A stretch of 64,000 bases of DNA, from assembly GCA_900544985.1 (NCBI GenBank), contig UQXK01000002.1, positions 1 to 64,000 of the forward strand, read 5' to 3'. Under the pieces are notes generated by a model. The model saw only the letters and a list, made by a program, of their open reading frames with translations, searched no databases and was not told where the DNA came from. The stretch comes from an uncultured Eubacteriales bacterium (GTDB taxonomy: Bacteria; Bacillota; Clostridia; Oscillospirales; CAG-272). Position 1 is the stretch's first letter. Each line of letters starts with the position of its first letter. Position numbers and translations under genes: made by a program. This document shows, piece by piece, positions 43,036 through 51,718 of the stretch.

Positions 43036-43983
43036 ATGTTTGAAGCGGCATTACAATCAATTCAAAAATATAAGCGCATTATCCTGCATCGACATACAAA
43101 TCCTGACGGAGACGCTATTGGCAGCCAGGTAGGACTCGCCGAACTCATCAGAGAAAATTTTCCCCAAAAAGAGGTTTTTCTAGTCGGAGACAGCCCCGCA
43201 CGCTATTCATTTATAAAAGGTGCGGTTATGAATGAGATTCCAAATGAAGCCTATGATGGTGCACTTGCAGTTATTCTTGATTGCGGCGCCGGTCATTTAA
43301 TTTCCGATTCCCGTTATGTTTTGGCAGATAAGACCATTCGATTCGATCATCATCTATTCTGTGAAAAAATTGCAGATATCGACATTGTGGACAGCACTTT
43401 TGAAAGTTGTTGCGGATTACTGACAGCATTTGCCAAGGAATGCGGTCTTCGCCTTTCTCTCAGTGCCGCTACCGCGCTTTATACCGGCATGGTCACCGAT
43501 TCCGGACGATTCCGCTATGATGCCACAACATCCCGCACCTTTGAACTCGCCTCTTTTCTTATGACACAGCCTATCGACCTAAACGCTCTATCATACAATC
43601 TCTATTCCGAAGATTTTGAAACTATATGCAAGCGGGCTGATGATTTGAAACGCATTCGCCTCACCGAGCAGAATGTCGCCTATATTTATACTACTGCGGA
43701 AGAAGTTGCATCATCCGGAAAATCATCATTTGCTCTTTCCCGCGTACTCGTCGGACTCATGAATGATATTCGCGGTGTTTTCCTTTGGGCAACATTTACG
43801 GAGGAAGAGGACGGAATTCAGGTTGAACTACGTTCAAACCGTTATAACATCAATCCCATCGCCGTAAAGTATGGTGGCGGCGGACATAAAAAAGCCAGCG
43901 GCTGTAAAGTGCCGGACAAAGAAACCGCATTTCAGCTGCTTTCAGATCTGGATGCACTTTCACAAAGCGAGCCTATCGAATAA
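43036..43983 (+). CDS. DHH/DHHA1 phosphoesterase (NrnA-like), copy 1
   Basis: A 315-residue enzyme. DHH domain: HRHTNPDGDAIGS, VILDCGAG and RFDHHLF hold the two-metal site; DHHA1 domain ends with YGGGGHKKASGCKV. NrnA-type proteins degrade oligoribonucleotides of 2-5 nt and dephosphorylate pAp; others cleave cyclic dinucleotides. Start at 43036 follows GGAGAAAAAGC. It is followed 24 bases on by a paralogue and then surE, and all three are co-directional. Confidence 0.9.
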   Translation: MFEAALQSIQKYKRIILHRHTNPDGDAIGSQVGLAELIRENFPQKEVFLVGDSPARYSFIKGAVMNEIPNEAYDGALAVILDCGAGHLISDSRYVLADKTIRFDHHLFCEKIADIDIVDSTFESCCGLLTAFAKECGLRLSLSAATALYTGMVTDSGRFRYDATTSRTFELASFLMTQPIDLNALSYNLYSEDFETICKRADDLKRIRLTEQNVAYIYTTAEEVASSGKSSFALSRVLVGLMNDIRGVFLWATFTEEEDGIQVELRSNRYNINPIAVKYGGGGHKKASGCKVPDKETAFQLLSDLDALSQSEPIE

Positions 43984-44007
43984 TACTCTAAAAGAAAGGA
44001 TAACGGC

Positions 44008-44994
44008 ATGAACGTATCAATCAAACAGCAGATTCTCGATCGGATTGAAACGTATGATCGCATCGTAATCTGCCGTCACACACGTCCTGACGGGGACGCA
44101 TATGGTTCCACTATGGGACTTCGCAAAATCTTGAAGGACACATATCCGTCAAAACAAATTTTTCTGGTGAACGATGATTATTCCGATTATCTCTCATTCT
44201 TGGGAGAAGAGGATACTCTTTCCCCCGAAGAATATCGCGGCGCGCTCGGAATCGTCTTGGATACCGGCACGAAAGATCGAATTTCCAACCAAAATCTAAG
44301 CCTTGTAGAGGAATTAATCAAAATCGATCATCACGTTGACATAAAACCGTACGGGGACATTTCCTGGATCGAGGACAATCGTTCCTCCGCCTGCGAAATG
44401 ATTGCCGATTTTTGGTATACCTTTCGTGATAAACTTGTGATGTCGAGCGAGGCGGCTACTTATATTTATTGCGGCATGGTAACAGATTCGGGGCGCTTTC
44501 AATATGAAGGCGTCACAGGCGAAACGTTGCGTCTTGCCGGTGCATTGCTGGACTATCGGATTGATACCTCTTCTCTGTTTGCACATCTGTATATGAATGA
44601 TTTTGGCATTTATAAATTCAAAGCCTATGTTTACGAGCATCTCAACATCACTCAAAACGGCGTTGCTTATATTTATGTAGATAAAACCATGCAAGAGAAA
44701 TTCGGACTAAGTTACGAGCAAGCGAGTGCTGTAATCGGCGAACTCGGTTCAATCAGAGGAAGCCTCATTTGGCTTGCATTCATCGATAATGTGAGCGAAA
44801 CGGACGGTTCCATACGCGTCAGACTCCGCTCCCGTTTTGTAAAAATAAACAAACTTGCAGAAAAGTATCACGGAGGCGGTCACGAAATGGCGTCGGGCGC
44901 CACAGTATACAGTCCGGAAGAAATGCAAGAATGCCTTGACGATGCTGATAAACTCCTTGCCGAATATAAATCAACACACGAGGACTGGCTATGA
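44008..44994 (+). CDS. DHH/DHHA1 phosphoesterase (NrnA-like), copy 2
   Basis: A 328-residue paralogue of the preceding gene with the same architecture: CRHTRPDGDAYGS, IVLDTGTKD and KIDHHVD in the DHH domain, YHGGGHEMASGATV at the end. The two are clearly diverged in sequence, so they may have split roles (for example RNA against DNA nanofragments, or oligonucleotide against pAp). Ribosome binding site AAAGGATAACGGC. Its stop overlaps the surE start by 4 bases. Confidence 0.9.
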   Translation: MNVSIKQQILDRIETYDRIVICRHTRPDGDAYGSTMGLRKILKDTYPSKQIFLVNDDYSDYLSFLGEEDTLSPEEYRGALGIVLDTGTKDRISNQNLSLVEELIKIDHHVDIKPYGDISWIEDNRSSACEMIADFWYTFRDKLVMSSEAATYIYCGMVTDSGRFQYEGVTGETLRLAGALLDYRIDTSSLFAHLYMNDFGIYKFKAYVYEHLNITQNGVAYIYVDKTMQEKFGLSYEQASAVIGELGSIRGSLIWLAFIDNVSETDGSIRVRLRSRFVKINKLAEKYHGGGHEMASGATVYSPEEMQECLDDADKLLAEYKSTHEDWL

Positions 44995-45722
44995 AAATTC
45001 TTCTGACAAATGATGACGGAATAAACGCTGAGGGGCTCAAAACGCTTTCAGAATGGGCAAAAACAAAAGGAGAAGTACATATTTTTGCTCCCAAAAACGA
45101 ACAGAGCGGAAAAAGCCACTCTATCGATATTCATCTCCCATACGAATGTAAAAAAAGCTCAAATTACCCTGACATAGAGGCGTACAGTGTAGATTCCACG
45201 CCTGCCGACTGTGTCCGCGTAGCAATACTTGCCATGAAAAATAAATATGATCTGGTGATTTCAGGCATCAACCGCGGCTTCAATGTCGGAGGCGATATTT
45301 GCTATTCCGGTACGGTAGGCGCTTGTTTTGAAGCGGCAAAATTAGGACAAAAATGTATGGCGATTTCCACGCATTGGGATGGATTTGAACAGGTGCGCTC
45401 ACAGCTTGATCGCATCTACGAATTTATTTGCCAAAATAAAATGTTTGACCACACCGATATTATCAATGTCAATGTTCCGGCAGAAGGAGAAAAGCTTCTT
45501 ATCACACGGCAAGGTCCTCCAATATACGGAGATGAATTTCAAATTGAAAACGATATCGTAAAACCCAAACTTATCTCCCTCTATCAAAGCACTGCCGATC
45601 TGACACTCGACACCGACGCTACAATGACAGGACACATATCAATCACGCCTCTGCAAATCGACAGCACAAATATGCGCGCCTATCAAACACTGCAAAACAT
45701 CACTTCTCCTAAAACACATTGA
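44991..45722 (+). CDS. surE: 5'/3'-nucleotidase SurE
   Basis: A 243-residue SurE of normal length. N-terminal LTNDDGINAEGLKTL supplies the metal-binding Asp pair; SVDSTPADCVRVA, ISGINRGFNVGGD and YSGTVGACFEA are family hallmarks. SurE dephosphorylates nucleoside 5'- and 3'-monophosphates and can shorten polyphosphate, in the cytosol. Coupled by ATGA overlap to a DHH phosphoesterase: phosphodiesterase product to nucleoside in one operon. Confidence 0.95.
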   Translation: MKILLTNDDGINAEGLKTLSEWAKTKGEVHIFAPKNEQSGKSHSIDIHLPYECKKSSNYPDIEAYSVDSTPADCVRVAILAMKNKYDLVISGINRGFNVGGDICYSGTVGACFEAAKLGQKCMAISTHWDGFEQVRSQLDRIYEFICQNKMFDHTDIINVNVPAEGEKLLITRQGPPIYGDEFQIENDIVKPKLISLYQSTADLTLDTDATMTGHISITPLQIDSTNMRAYQTLQNITSPKTH

Positions 45723-45736
45723 ATTCCGATATACCG

Positions 45737-45772
45737 AAAACGTCCACACCTTTTTAGGTGTGGACGTTTTTT
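45737..45772. terminator. Bidirectional terminator between surE and the importer operon
   Basis: 15-bp perfect stem (45737-45751 with 45756-45770), four-base loop, A and T runs on both sides. Confidence 0.95.
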
Positions 45773-45793
45773 GCGCAAATCTATTTGCGTATC

Positions 45794-46771
45794 TTATTTT
45801 GTATAAGTGCAGCCTGTGTCAAACTCTATTGTGCCCTTGTAATTTTTAATAGTACCTGTAACGGTAATCTTATCGCCAACCGCAAGATCAGAACCGCCTT
45901 TCAAACGGAAGCACTGAATTGCATAATCACCAACCATTATGGTAACTGTGATATTCTTGTACTGTTCGCTGTAAGCGGAATCAATGCTCTTGATTGTACC
46001 TGTAAGCGTCTGAGCTTTCGCCATAGATTCGCCTGCTTCAAGTGCGTATGCGCTCTCTGCAATAACGATCTGTTTCATTTCATCAACAGTAGCTGTTTTG
46101 CTATAAGTACAACCCGAGTCAAATTCAACAGTGCCCTTGTAATTCTTGATTACACCGGCAACCGTAATAGTATCGCCAACCGCAAGATCGGAGCCACCCT
46201 TCAAACGGAAGCACTGAACCTTCTTGCCGGAAACCTCTATGGATACCGTAACATTGTTGTACTTGTCGCTATAAGCAGTATCAATACTTACAATCTTGCC
46301 GCGAAGAACCTGTTTACCTGCGATCTGTTCGCCGTCCTTCAAGGCAAATGCAAGTTCCAATATCTGTGCCTCGCTCAAATTCGAGGTATCAGCAGGGATA
46401 AGGTGTCTAAAAGAGCATGATGCAGTCGTACCGTTTGCATCTGTAATGGTAGCGGTAAGCGTATAAGGAACTTCTCCGGCATTGGGAACGACGCCGATTG
46501 TAACCATTCCGTTTTCTTTCTTTTCACCGATTGTAATTCCCTCTGTAATATCAACCGTCCAAACAACATCAAATGTGCTGTCGCCGGATTTTACAACACC
46601 GATTACCTCATAATCTTCTCCGGTCTTTTCCTGTACATCTTTATACAGAGTATAAACATATTCTTTTGCCATATCCAAAGCGCTGGGATCTTCTTCTTTT
46701 TCCCCGCAAGAGGTCAGAAGCAATCCTATTGCAAGCACCAGGACAAGTGCAAAACTTACCAGTCTTTTCAT
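45794..46771 (-). CDS. Lipoprotein with two tandem OB-fold-like domains
   Basis: A 325-residue lipoprotein: signal peptide with lipobox LLTSC (Cys22). Residues 33-128 are a beta-rich domain. Residues 150-225 and 250-325 are a near-identical duplication, each reading like a small OB fold (LRGKIVSID ... QCFRLKGGSDLAVGD ... GVIKNYKGTVEFD). OB domains of this kind are found in exported nucleases and bind nucleic acid or sugar; binding is not shown here. The duplication is visible in the DNA (46097-46306 and 45797-46006). Start at 46771 fits the signal peptide. Last gene of the importer operon. Confidence 0.75.
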   Translation of the reverse strand: MKRLVSFALVLVLAIGLLLTSCGEKEEDPSALDMAKEYVYTLYKDVQEKTGEDYEVIGVVKSGDSTFDVVWTVDITEGITIGEKKENGMVTIGVVPNAGEVPYTLTATITDANGTTASCSFRHLIPADTSNLSEAQILELAFALKDGEQIAGKQVLRGKIVSIDTAYSDKYNNVTVSIEVSGKKVQCFRLKGGSDLAVGDTITVAGVIKNYKGTVEFDSGCTYSKTATVDEMKQIVIAESAYALEAGESMAKAQTLTGTIKSIDSAYSEQYKNITVTIMVGDYAIQCFRLKGGSDLAVGDKITVTGTIKNYKGTIEFDTGCTYTK

Positions 46772-46883
46772 AGTTATTACCATACCTTTCTCGTTCATTT
46801 ATTGATATGAAAAATGGAATTTTTCAAGGATTTTGGCTCTAAAATTTCTATATATAAATTGTGTCATGACATCCGTTTTTCCA

Positions 46884-48263
46884 TTACCCCAATACGGTAA
46901 TATGGATCGGACGATAACAATAAATCTGGCAACAGCCGTCAAAGATCGCTACAATGCCCTTGACATTTACCGTCTTGCCCCAATAAGCATCGCCCGTTAT
47001 CAGATTGCCGTTTTCATATAGAACGGCAGTCCGAACTGTCACCTCAGTGCCATCCGGCGCTTCACATGTCAATGTCATCGCGCCGTCGCTGGAGCCGCCG
47101 GAAGACGTAGTATAAACGCTCTTAACCTTCAAATTGTCCACAGAAATAGTAGAACTCATCACTGCTTCGTGATAAGGGATCGTAACTTTTTTTGTGCTGT
47201 CATCTTCCGTTTCAATGGAAATTTCGACACTTCCGCCGACAAATGTTGCGGCGTCGGTTTTCGCAAAACCGGGTTCATATCCTTCCCCGAGTTTTATCGT
47301 GTTCGTCGGATCGTTCGGATCCAGGAATTTATATGTCAGCCCTGACACTTGATAGGTGCCACCGGCCTCATAATACTGAACCGTACCGACAACTCGCGCC
47401 CGATTTCCCACGGTCAGCGCATTCAATATATCACTGCCTGCACCAAATCCATAGTAGACCGTCATACCGAAATACAGTCCGGTTTCTTCATCGTAATCTT
47501 CCAAATAAGCCGTCTGGCTGTATTCACCTGTTACAACTCCCTCAAAAGAAACTTTCATGCCGTTGTAATCCGCAATATTGCAACGAAGCTCTTTTAAGGT
47601 AAGCGGTATAGCGTCTCCGTAGTAGAAATCCGGATCGGAAGCCTTTGACCAAACACGTAACTGCAAAGTTTTAGCTTGGTTCAGCGCCGCCATTGCGGTC
47701 GTACCATATCGGTTATTTGCAGTGGAAGAAGCAATGGCATAGCCATTTTGCAAAAGTTCCAGATTCAAATTCCGATATTCACTTTCTCCTTCCGGAATAT
47801 ACCAGATCCAAAGCAACAGGCGGGAGCCGGTCGAGTCAAGATTCCAACAGTCATCATCTGACTCGATGACAATAGAGGAAGCCTTTTCCAATCTTTCGCG
47901 AGTATAGCGCGCCGCCGCTTTTCCCCATTCCTCTATTTTTCCGGTGGATTCCGGGGTATTGACTGCCAAATAGCGAGCTTTCACATACCCTCCCTGATCG
48001 GCAAAATCATAATAACCTGTCACATCGGAATCCTTTACCGGATAGAAATGGGTGGTGTCCCCATCAACAAAGGTTTTCACCGTAACTTCCTGTTTTAAGG
48101 TATTACTGGTAAAATCCAGTTTCAGTTGCTTTGAATAGTCGGTCTCTGTAAATGGCTCTACCGGATCATCAGTGTTTTGGGAACATGATGAGAATCCCAA
48201 AAGTCCGATAATCAGACATGCTATAAGCAACCATAAAACGCTTTTTTTTAAAACATATATCAT
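46884..48263 (-). CDS. Thermonuclease (SNase) lipoprotein with OB-like C-terminus
   Basis: A 459-residue surface lipoprotein, lipobox GFSSC (Cys27). Residues 58-207 are a staphylococcal-nuclease domain: FVDGDT (65-70), Arg97 in KARYLAVNTPE (95-105) and Arg148 in DSTGSRLLLW. These match the calcium site and both catalytic Arg of the family; Asn102 replaces one Ca-ligand Asp, a change also found in other SNases. Residues 222-345 resemble an OB fold, and 350-459 another beta domain. It should cut DNA and RNA outside the cell, releasing short or mononucleotide products. Between the solute-binding protein and the OB lipoprotein. Confidence 0.85.
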   Translation of the reverse strand: MIYVLKKSVLWLLIACLIIGLLGFSSCSQNTDDPVEPFTETDYSKQLKLDFTSNTLKQEVTVKTFVDGDTTHFYPVKDSDVTGYYDFADQGGYVKARYLAVNTPESTGKIEEWGKAAARYTRERLEKASSIVIESDDDCWNLDSTGSRLLLWIWYIPEGESEYRNLNLELLQNGYAIASSTANNRYGTTAMAALNQAKTLQLRVWSKASDPDFYYGDAIPLTLKELRCNIADYNGMKVSFEGVVTGEYSQTAYLEDYDEETGLYFGMTVYYGFGAGSDILNALTVGNRARVVGTVQYYEAGGTYQVSGLTYKFLDPNDPTNTIKLGEGYEPGFAKTDAATFVGGSVEISIETEDDSTKKVTIPYHEAVMSSTISVDNLKVKSVYTTSSGGSSDGAMTLTCEAPDGTEVTVRTAVLYENGNLITGDAYWGKTVNVKGIVAIFDGCCQIYCYRPIHITVLG

Positions 48264-48341
48264 GCCTTTTTATGCCTCCGTGCAGAATTTCCGCAATGCT
48301 GTGGCATGCGGGAATGCGGAAAGAAGCGCAGTGCGTATCAA

Positions 48342-49733
48342 TTAACCGCGGTACTCACACTCGTCGATTGCATCTTTGAATGCCTGATCGAGAGAGGAAG
48401 GATCAATAAGTACTTTCTGCATCAACGCGCCAACCTGGTCGCGGGCAGTGGAAGAACCGTTGAATGCGGGTGAAACATAATAAGCGTCAACCTGCTCCAT
48501 GCAAACCTTAGCAGAAAGAAAAGCGATGTTGTCTCCGCCGTCAGCAGCATCAAGACGAGCCTTGTAGAATTCATTATTTGCCACGGATTTCAAAACCGGA
48601 ACATAACCGGAAGCTGCGGAAAATTCAGCCTGGAAATCTACATTTGTTGTAAGATATTTAACAAACAACCAGCTTGCAACAACTTCCTGAGGATTGTCTT
48701 TCTTGAATATGCAGACAGACGGTCCCTGGGAAATTACTTTCGGTTTTTCCGGATTCATCTGAGGAACGGTTGCAATGCCTACTTCAAAAGGATATTTGCC
48801 GTCTACTTTGTCGGGACGCTGGTGCGTTGCACCGGCAGAAGAACCGATAGACATATAGCTGCGAGTACCTTCCTGGCTTACAAACAAACCGGATGTATAA
48901 GAACCATAGATAGCCTGTGTGGTAAGATAGCCTTTTGCATACCAATCGGCAAAACGCTGAACAAATGCACGGTTTTCCGCATTGTCGAACAAATAATGGT
49001 CGCCGGTCGCAGATGTGTAAGCGCTACCCTGCTGTTCGCACATTGTAATAAACCAGTTAGCTTCGGAGTCATATCCGAGCGGGATAGAGTTGGGATCGAT
49101 TTCTTTTATTTTTGCGCAAACTTCTTCCATTTCGTCCCAAGTTGTGGGAACCTTTATGTTGTTTGCTTCAAAGAATGTTTTGTTGTAATAAAGAACTTCT
49201 GTGGATTTGGAGAAAGGCATGGTGTACATCAGACCGTCTCCGAACGAACGTCCTTCTTCATAATAACCGGTAATAAAGTCGTCTTTCTGATCTTTTGTAA
49301 GTCCGAGAACTTCTTTTGTACCATCGGCTCTGGTTATTTCGATGGTGCTGTCAATAAGGTTGTCCAGCGTAGCAACAGCGCCGGTCAAATTGTACAAAGC
49401 TACATGGTCCGGATAGCAATAAGCGATGTTGGGCTGATTGCCGACACCAAGCTCTGTGGAAATCTGGTTACGAACATCGTCATATCCACCTTGAACTACG
49501 TATTCAACATGAATATTCGGATAAAGTTCATTGAACTTTGCAATGTATGGATCCAGCACAGCAGTCAGGTTGGAACCCATGGTCGTATAAAAGGTAATTG
49601 TTACTTCGCTGCCGTCGTAACCGCCTTCCGGCACATCAAAGTTGGGGATGGCTTTCTTGCCGCAGGATGATAGTCCAACACATCCAATCAGCATGATAAC
49701 CGCCAAAACAAGTGCGAAAATTTTAGTTTTCAT
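48342..49733 (-). CDS. UgpB-like extracellular solute-binding lipoprotein
   Basis: A 463-residue substrate-binding protein of the CUT1 type. Signal peptide with lipobox GLSSC (Cys24). Typical segments: ITFYTTMGSN, MPFSKSTEVLYYNKTFF and VPTTWDEMEEV. The MPFxxSTxVLYYNK stretch is as in UgpB, which binds sn-glycerol-3-phosphate or its diesters, so a phosphorylated ligand is possible, but sugars cannot be excluded. It delivers ligand to the two permeases encoded just upstream. Isoleucine codons are mainly ATT/ATC. Confidence 0.85.
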   Translation of the reverse strand: MKTKIFALVLAVIMLIGCVGLSSCGKKAIPNFDVPEGGYDGSEVTITFYTTMGSNLTAVLDPYIAKFNELYPNIHVEYVVQGGYDDVRNQISTELGVGNQPNIAYCYPDHVALYNLTGAVATLDNLIDSTIEITRADGTKEVLGLTKDQKDDFITGYYEEGRSFGDGLMYTMPFSKSTEVLYYNKTFFEANNIKVPTTWDEMEEVCAKIKEIDPNSIPLGYDSEANWFITMCEQQGSAYTSATGDHYLFDNAENRAFVQRFADWYAKGYLTTQAIYGSYTSGLFVSQEGTRSYMSIGSSAGATHQRPDKVDGKYPFEVGIATVPQMNPEKPKVISQGPSVCIFKKDNPQEVVASWLFVKYLTTNVDFQAEFSAASGYVPVLKSVANNEFYKARLDAADGGDNIAFLSAKVCMEQVDAYYVSPAFNGSSTARDQVGALMQKVLIDPSSLDQAFKDAIDECEYRG

Positions 49734-49792
49734 GGTCTTTCTATTTCTCCTTTTGATTTTTTATTCAAAATTCCGTAGAATCCGAATCTAAA

Positions 49793-50749
49793 TTAACCTT
49801 TGATGCCACTGCGTGAAACGCCCTTCATAATATACTTACGCAGGAATGTAAACACCAAAAACAGCGGAATCGATACGAGCACAACCGCAGCCATCTGTGC
49901 CGGATAATTTGTATAACCGGCTTCATCGAGAAACGTCGTTCCGCGCAATCCATTGGTAACCAGCTTGTGTGCATCGTCATTAGCCACCAGACGCGGCCAT
50001 ACATATGAGTTCCATGCGCCCATCATTTTCAAAATGGTAATTGAAATCAAAGTGGGAAGAGAGAGTGGAATCATAACACGCCACAAATATTTCAAGTCGC
50101 TTGTGCCATCCATTTTTGCAGCCAGATAAAGTTCATTCGGAATCTGCATAAAGTTTTGACGCAACAAATAAATATAGAATACGCTGACCAAGAACGGAAC
50201 GATAAGAACCGTATATGTACCTATCCACCCGAAGTTGGCAACCGTCGCATAGTTTGTAATAGTAAAGAGTTCTCCGGGAATCATCATTGTCGCAAGCAAA
50301 GCGGCAAACATAGCGTTCTTTCCCTTGAATTCAAGTCTTGCAAAAGCGAAAGCCGCCAATACCGTTATAACTAAGGAAAGAAGCGTGGAAACAATTCCCA
50401 CATAACAGGTATTGAGCAATAATCTTCCTAAATTAAGGGATTCCGGATCAAAAGCCGCCACATAGTTAGACCATTCAATCTGACGAGGCCACAAGGTGGG
50501 TGTACCGTTGTCTCCGTAGTTGTATTCTCTCGTTGTTTTCAGCGAGGAAATCAACATCCAATAAAACGGAAAAAGCACGATTACGGCCATCAAAATAAGG
50601 AAAGCATATAGGAAAAATTTCGCAAATCCCGTCATCACAGCCTGCTTTGCGGTGACATCCTTCATATTTTTAGCTTTCATCGTGATGTCGGGCGAGACAA
50701 CATTTTCCCGATTCTTCTCTTCGGTTATATTGTTCTGTAAATGCAACAT
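49793..50749 (-). CDS. ABC importer permease (UgpE/MalG-like)
   Basis: A 318-residue permease with six membrane segments. The cytoplasmic EAA loop that docks the ATPase reads YLAAKMDGTSDLKYLWRVMIPL. About 35 extra hydrophilic residues precede the first membrane segment. Ribosome binding site AAGGAGGGG. Second permease of the UgpBAEC-like importer, 12 bases after the first. Confidence 0.92.
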   Translation of the reverse strand: MLHLQNNITEEKNRENVVSPDITMKAKNMKDVTAKQAVMTGFAKFFLYAFLILMAVIVLFPFYWMLISSLKTTREYNYGDNGTPTLWPRQIEWSNYVAAFDPESLNLGRLLLNTCYVGIVSTLLSLVITVLAAFAFARLEFKGKNAMFAALLATMMIPGELFTITNYATVANFGWIGTYTVLIVPFLVSVFYIYLLRQNFMQIPNELYLAAKMDGTSDLKYLWRVMIPLSLPTLISITILKMMGAWNSYVWPRLVANDDAHKLVTNGLRGTTFLDEAGYTNYPAQMAAVVLVSIPLFLVFTFLRKYIMKGVSRSGIKG

Positions 50750-50761
50750 CTCAACCCCTCC

Positions 50762-51718
50762 TTAATAGTGAACCTTTTTCTTGCTGACATAGAGGTTGAG
50801 CATAGTTACAACAAAGATAATTGCAAACAAAATCAAAGCCGCAGCACTGGCTCGTCCTTGATTCTGGCTTCCTCCATTCATACCCAGCGCGTCATAAATA
50901 AATCCGACAATGGTATTCAGTCGTCCTGCATCGCCCGCAGGTCCCATGGAATCACCGAAAATACCGACAATGCTTGAATATTCCTTAAATCCACCGATAA
51001 AGCCGGTGATAACGACATATGCAAGCATCGGTGAAAGCAACGGAACGGTTATGCGCCAAAAGACACGGAATCGAGAAGTTCCGTCCACCTTGGCTGCTTC
51101 ATAGTATTGTTTGTTCACACTTTGCAAACCGCCCAGCAAAACAAGAATTTTAAACGGCAAGGCGTTCCAGACAATGTATACCGTCAATACAAAAATATTT
51201 GCCCAATATGTAGAGCCGGGGTTAATCCAGTTGACTTTTGTGCCGCCGAAAAATTCAATGACATTATTGATAATTCCCGCCGTATGGACCAGTTCATTCT
51301 CTGTTCCGAGAAAGGAACCGACAATATTGAACATTGCAGCAAAAACCATGCCGATTGCAATAGAGTTTGTGACATATGGCAAAAAGAAGATCGTCTGCAA
51401 GCCCTTCTGCAAAAATTTGATGGAATTCAGACAAACTGCAACAAGCAATGCCAGGATAGTGGAAATCGGCACAGTAAGTACACAAAGTAACATGGTGTTA
51501 CTAAGACAAGTCAGAAAACGCTTATATCCGATAACCTTGGCAAAATTTCCTATTCCAAAGTGATAAGTCGCACCGCCGATTGCGGCAAGCGAGTTGTAAT
51601 CCTCCAAAAAAGCCATACGAACAGTGTTTACAATCGGCCACACCGTGAAAATAAGCAACAGCACGATTGCGGGTGAAAGATACAACCAGGCTTTCCATTG
51701 ACGTTTCCCTTCTACCAT
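50762..51718 (-). CDS. ABC importer permease (UgpA/MalF-like)
   Basis: A 318-residue permease with six membrane segments and the EAA loop YYEAAKVDGTSRFRVFWRITVPL. It lacks the large periplasmic loop of MalF. Its ATG overlaps the stop of the ATPase gene by one base (TAATG). Pairs with the next permease in the operon. Confidence 0.92.
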   Translation of the reverse strand: MVEGKRQWKAWLYLSPAIVLLLIFTVWPIVNTVRMAFLEDYNSLAAIGGATYHFGIGNFAKVIGYKRFLTCLSNTMLLCVLTVPISTILALLVAVCLNSIKFLQKGLQTIFFLPYVTNSIAIGMVFAAMFNIVGSFLGTENELVHTAGIINNVIEFFGGTKVNWINPGSTYWANIFVLTVYIVWNALPFKILVLLGGLQSVNKQYYEAAKVDGTSRFRVFWRITVPLLSPMLAYVVITGFIGGFKEYSSIVGIFGDSMGPAGDAGRLNTIVGFIYDALGMNGGSQNQGRASAAALILFAIIFVVTMLNLYVSKKKVHY

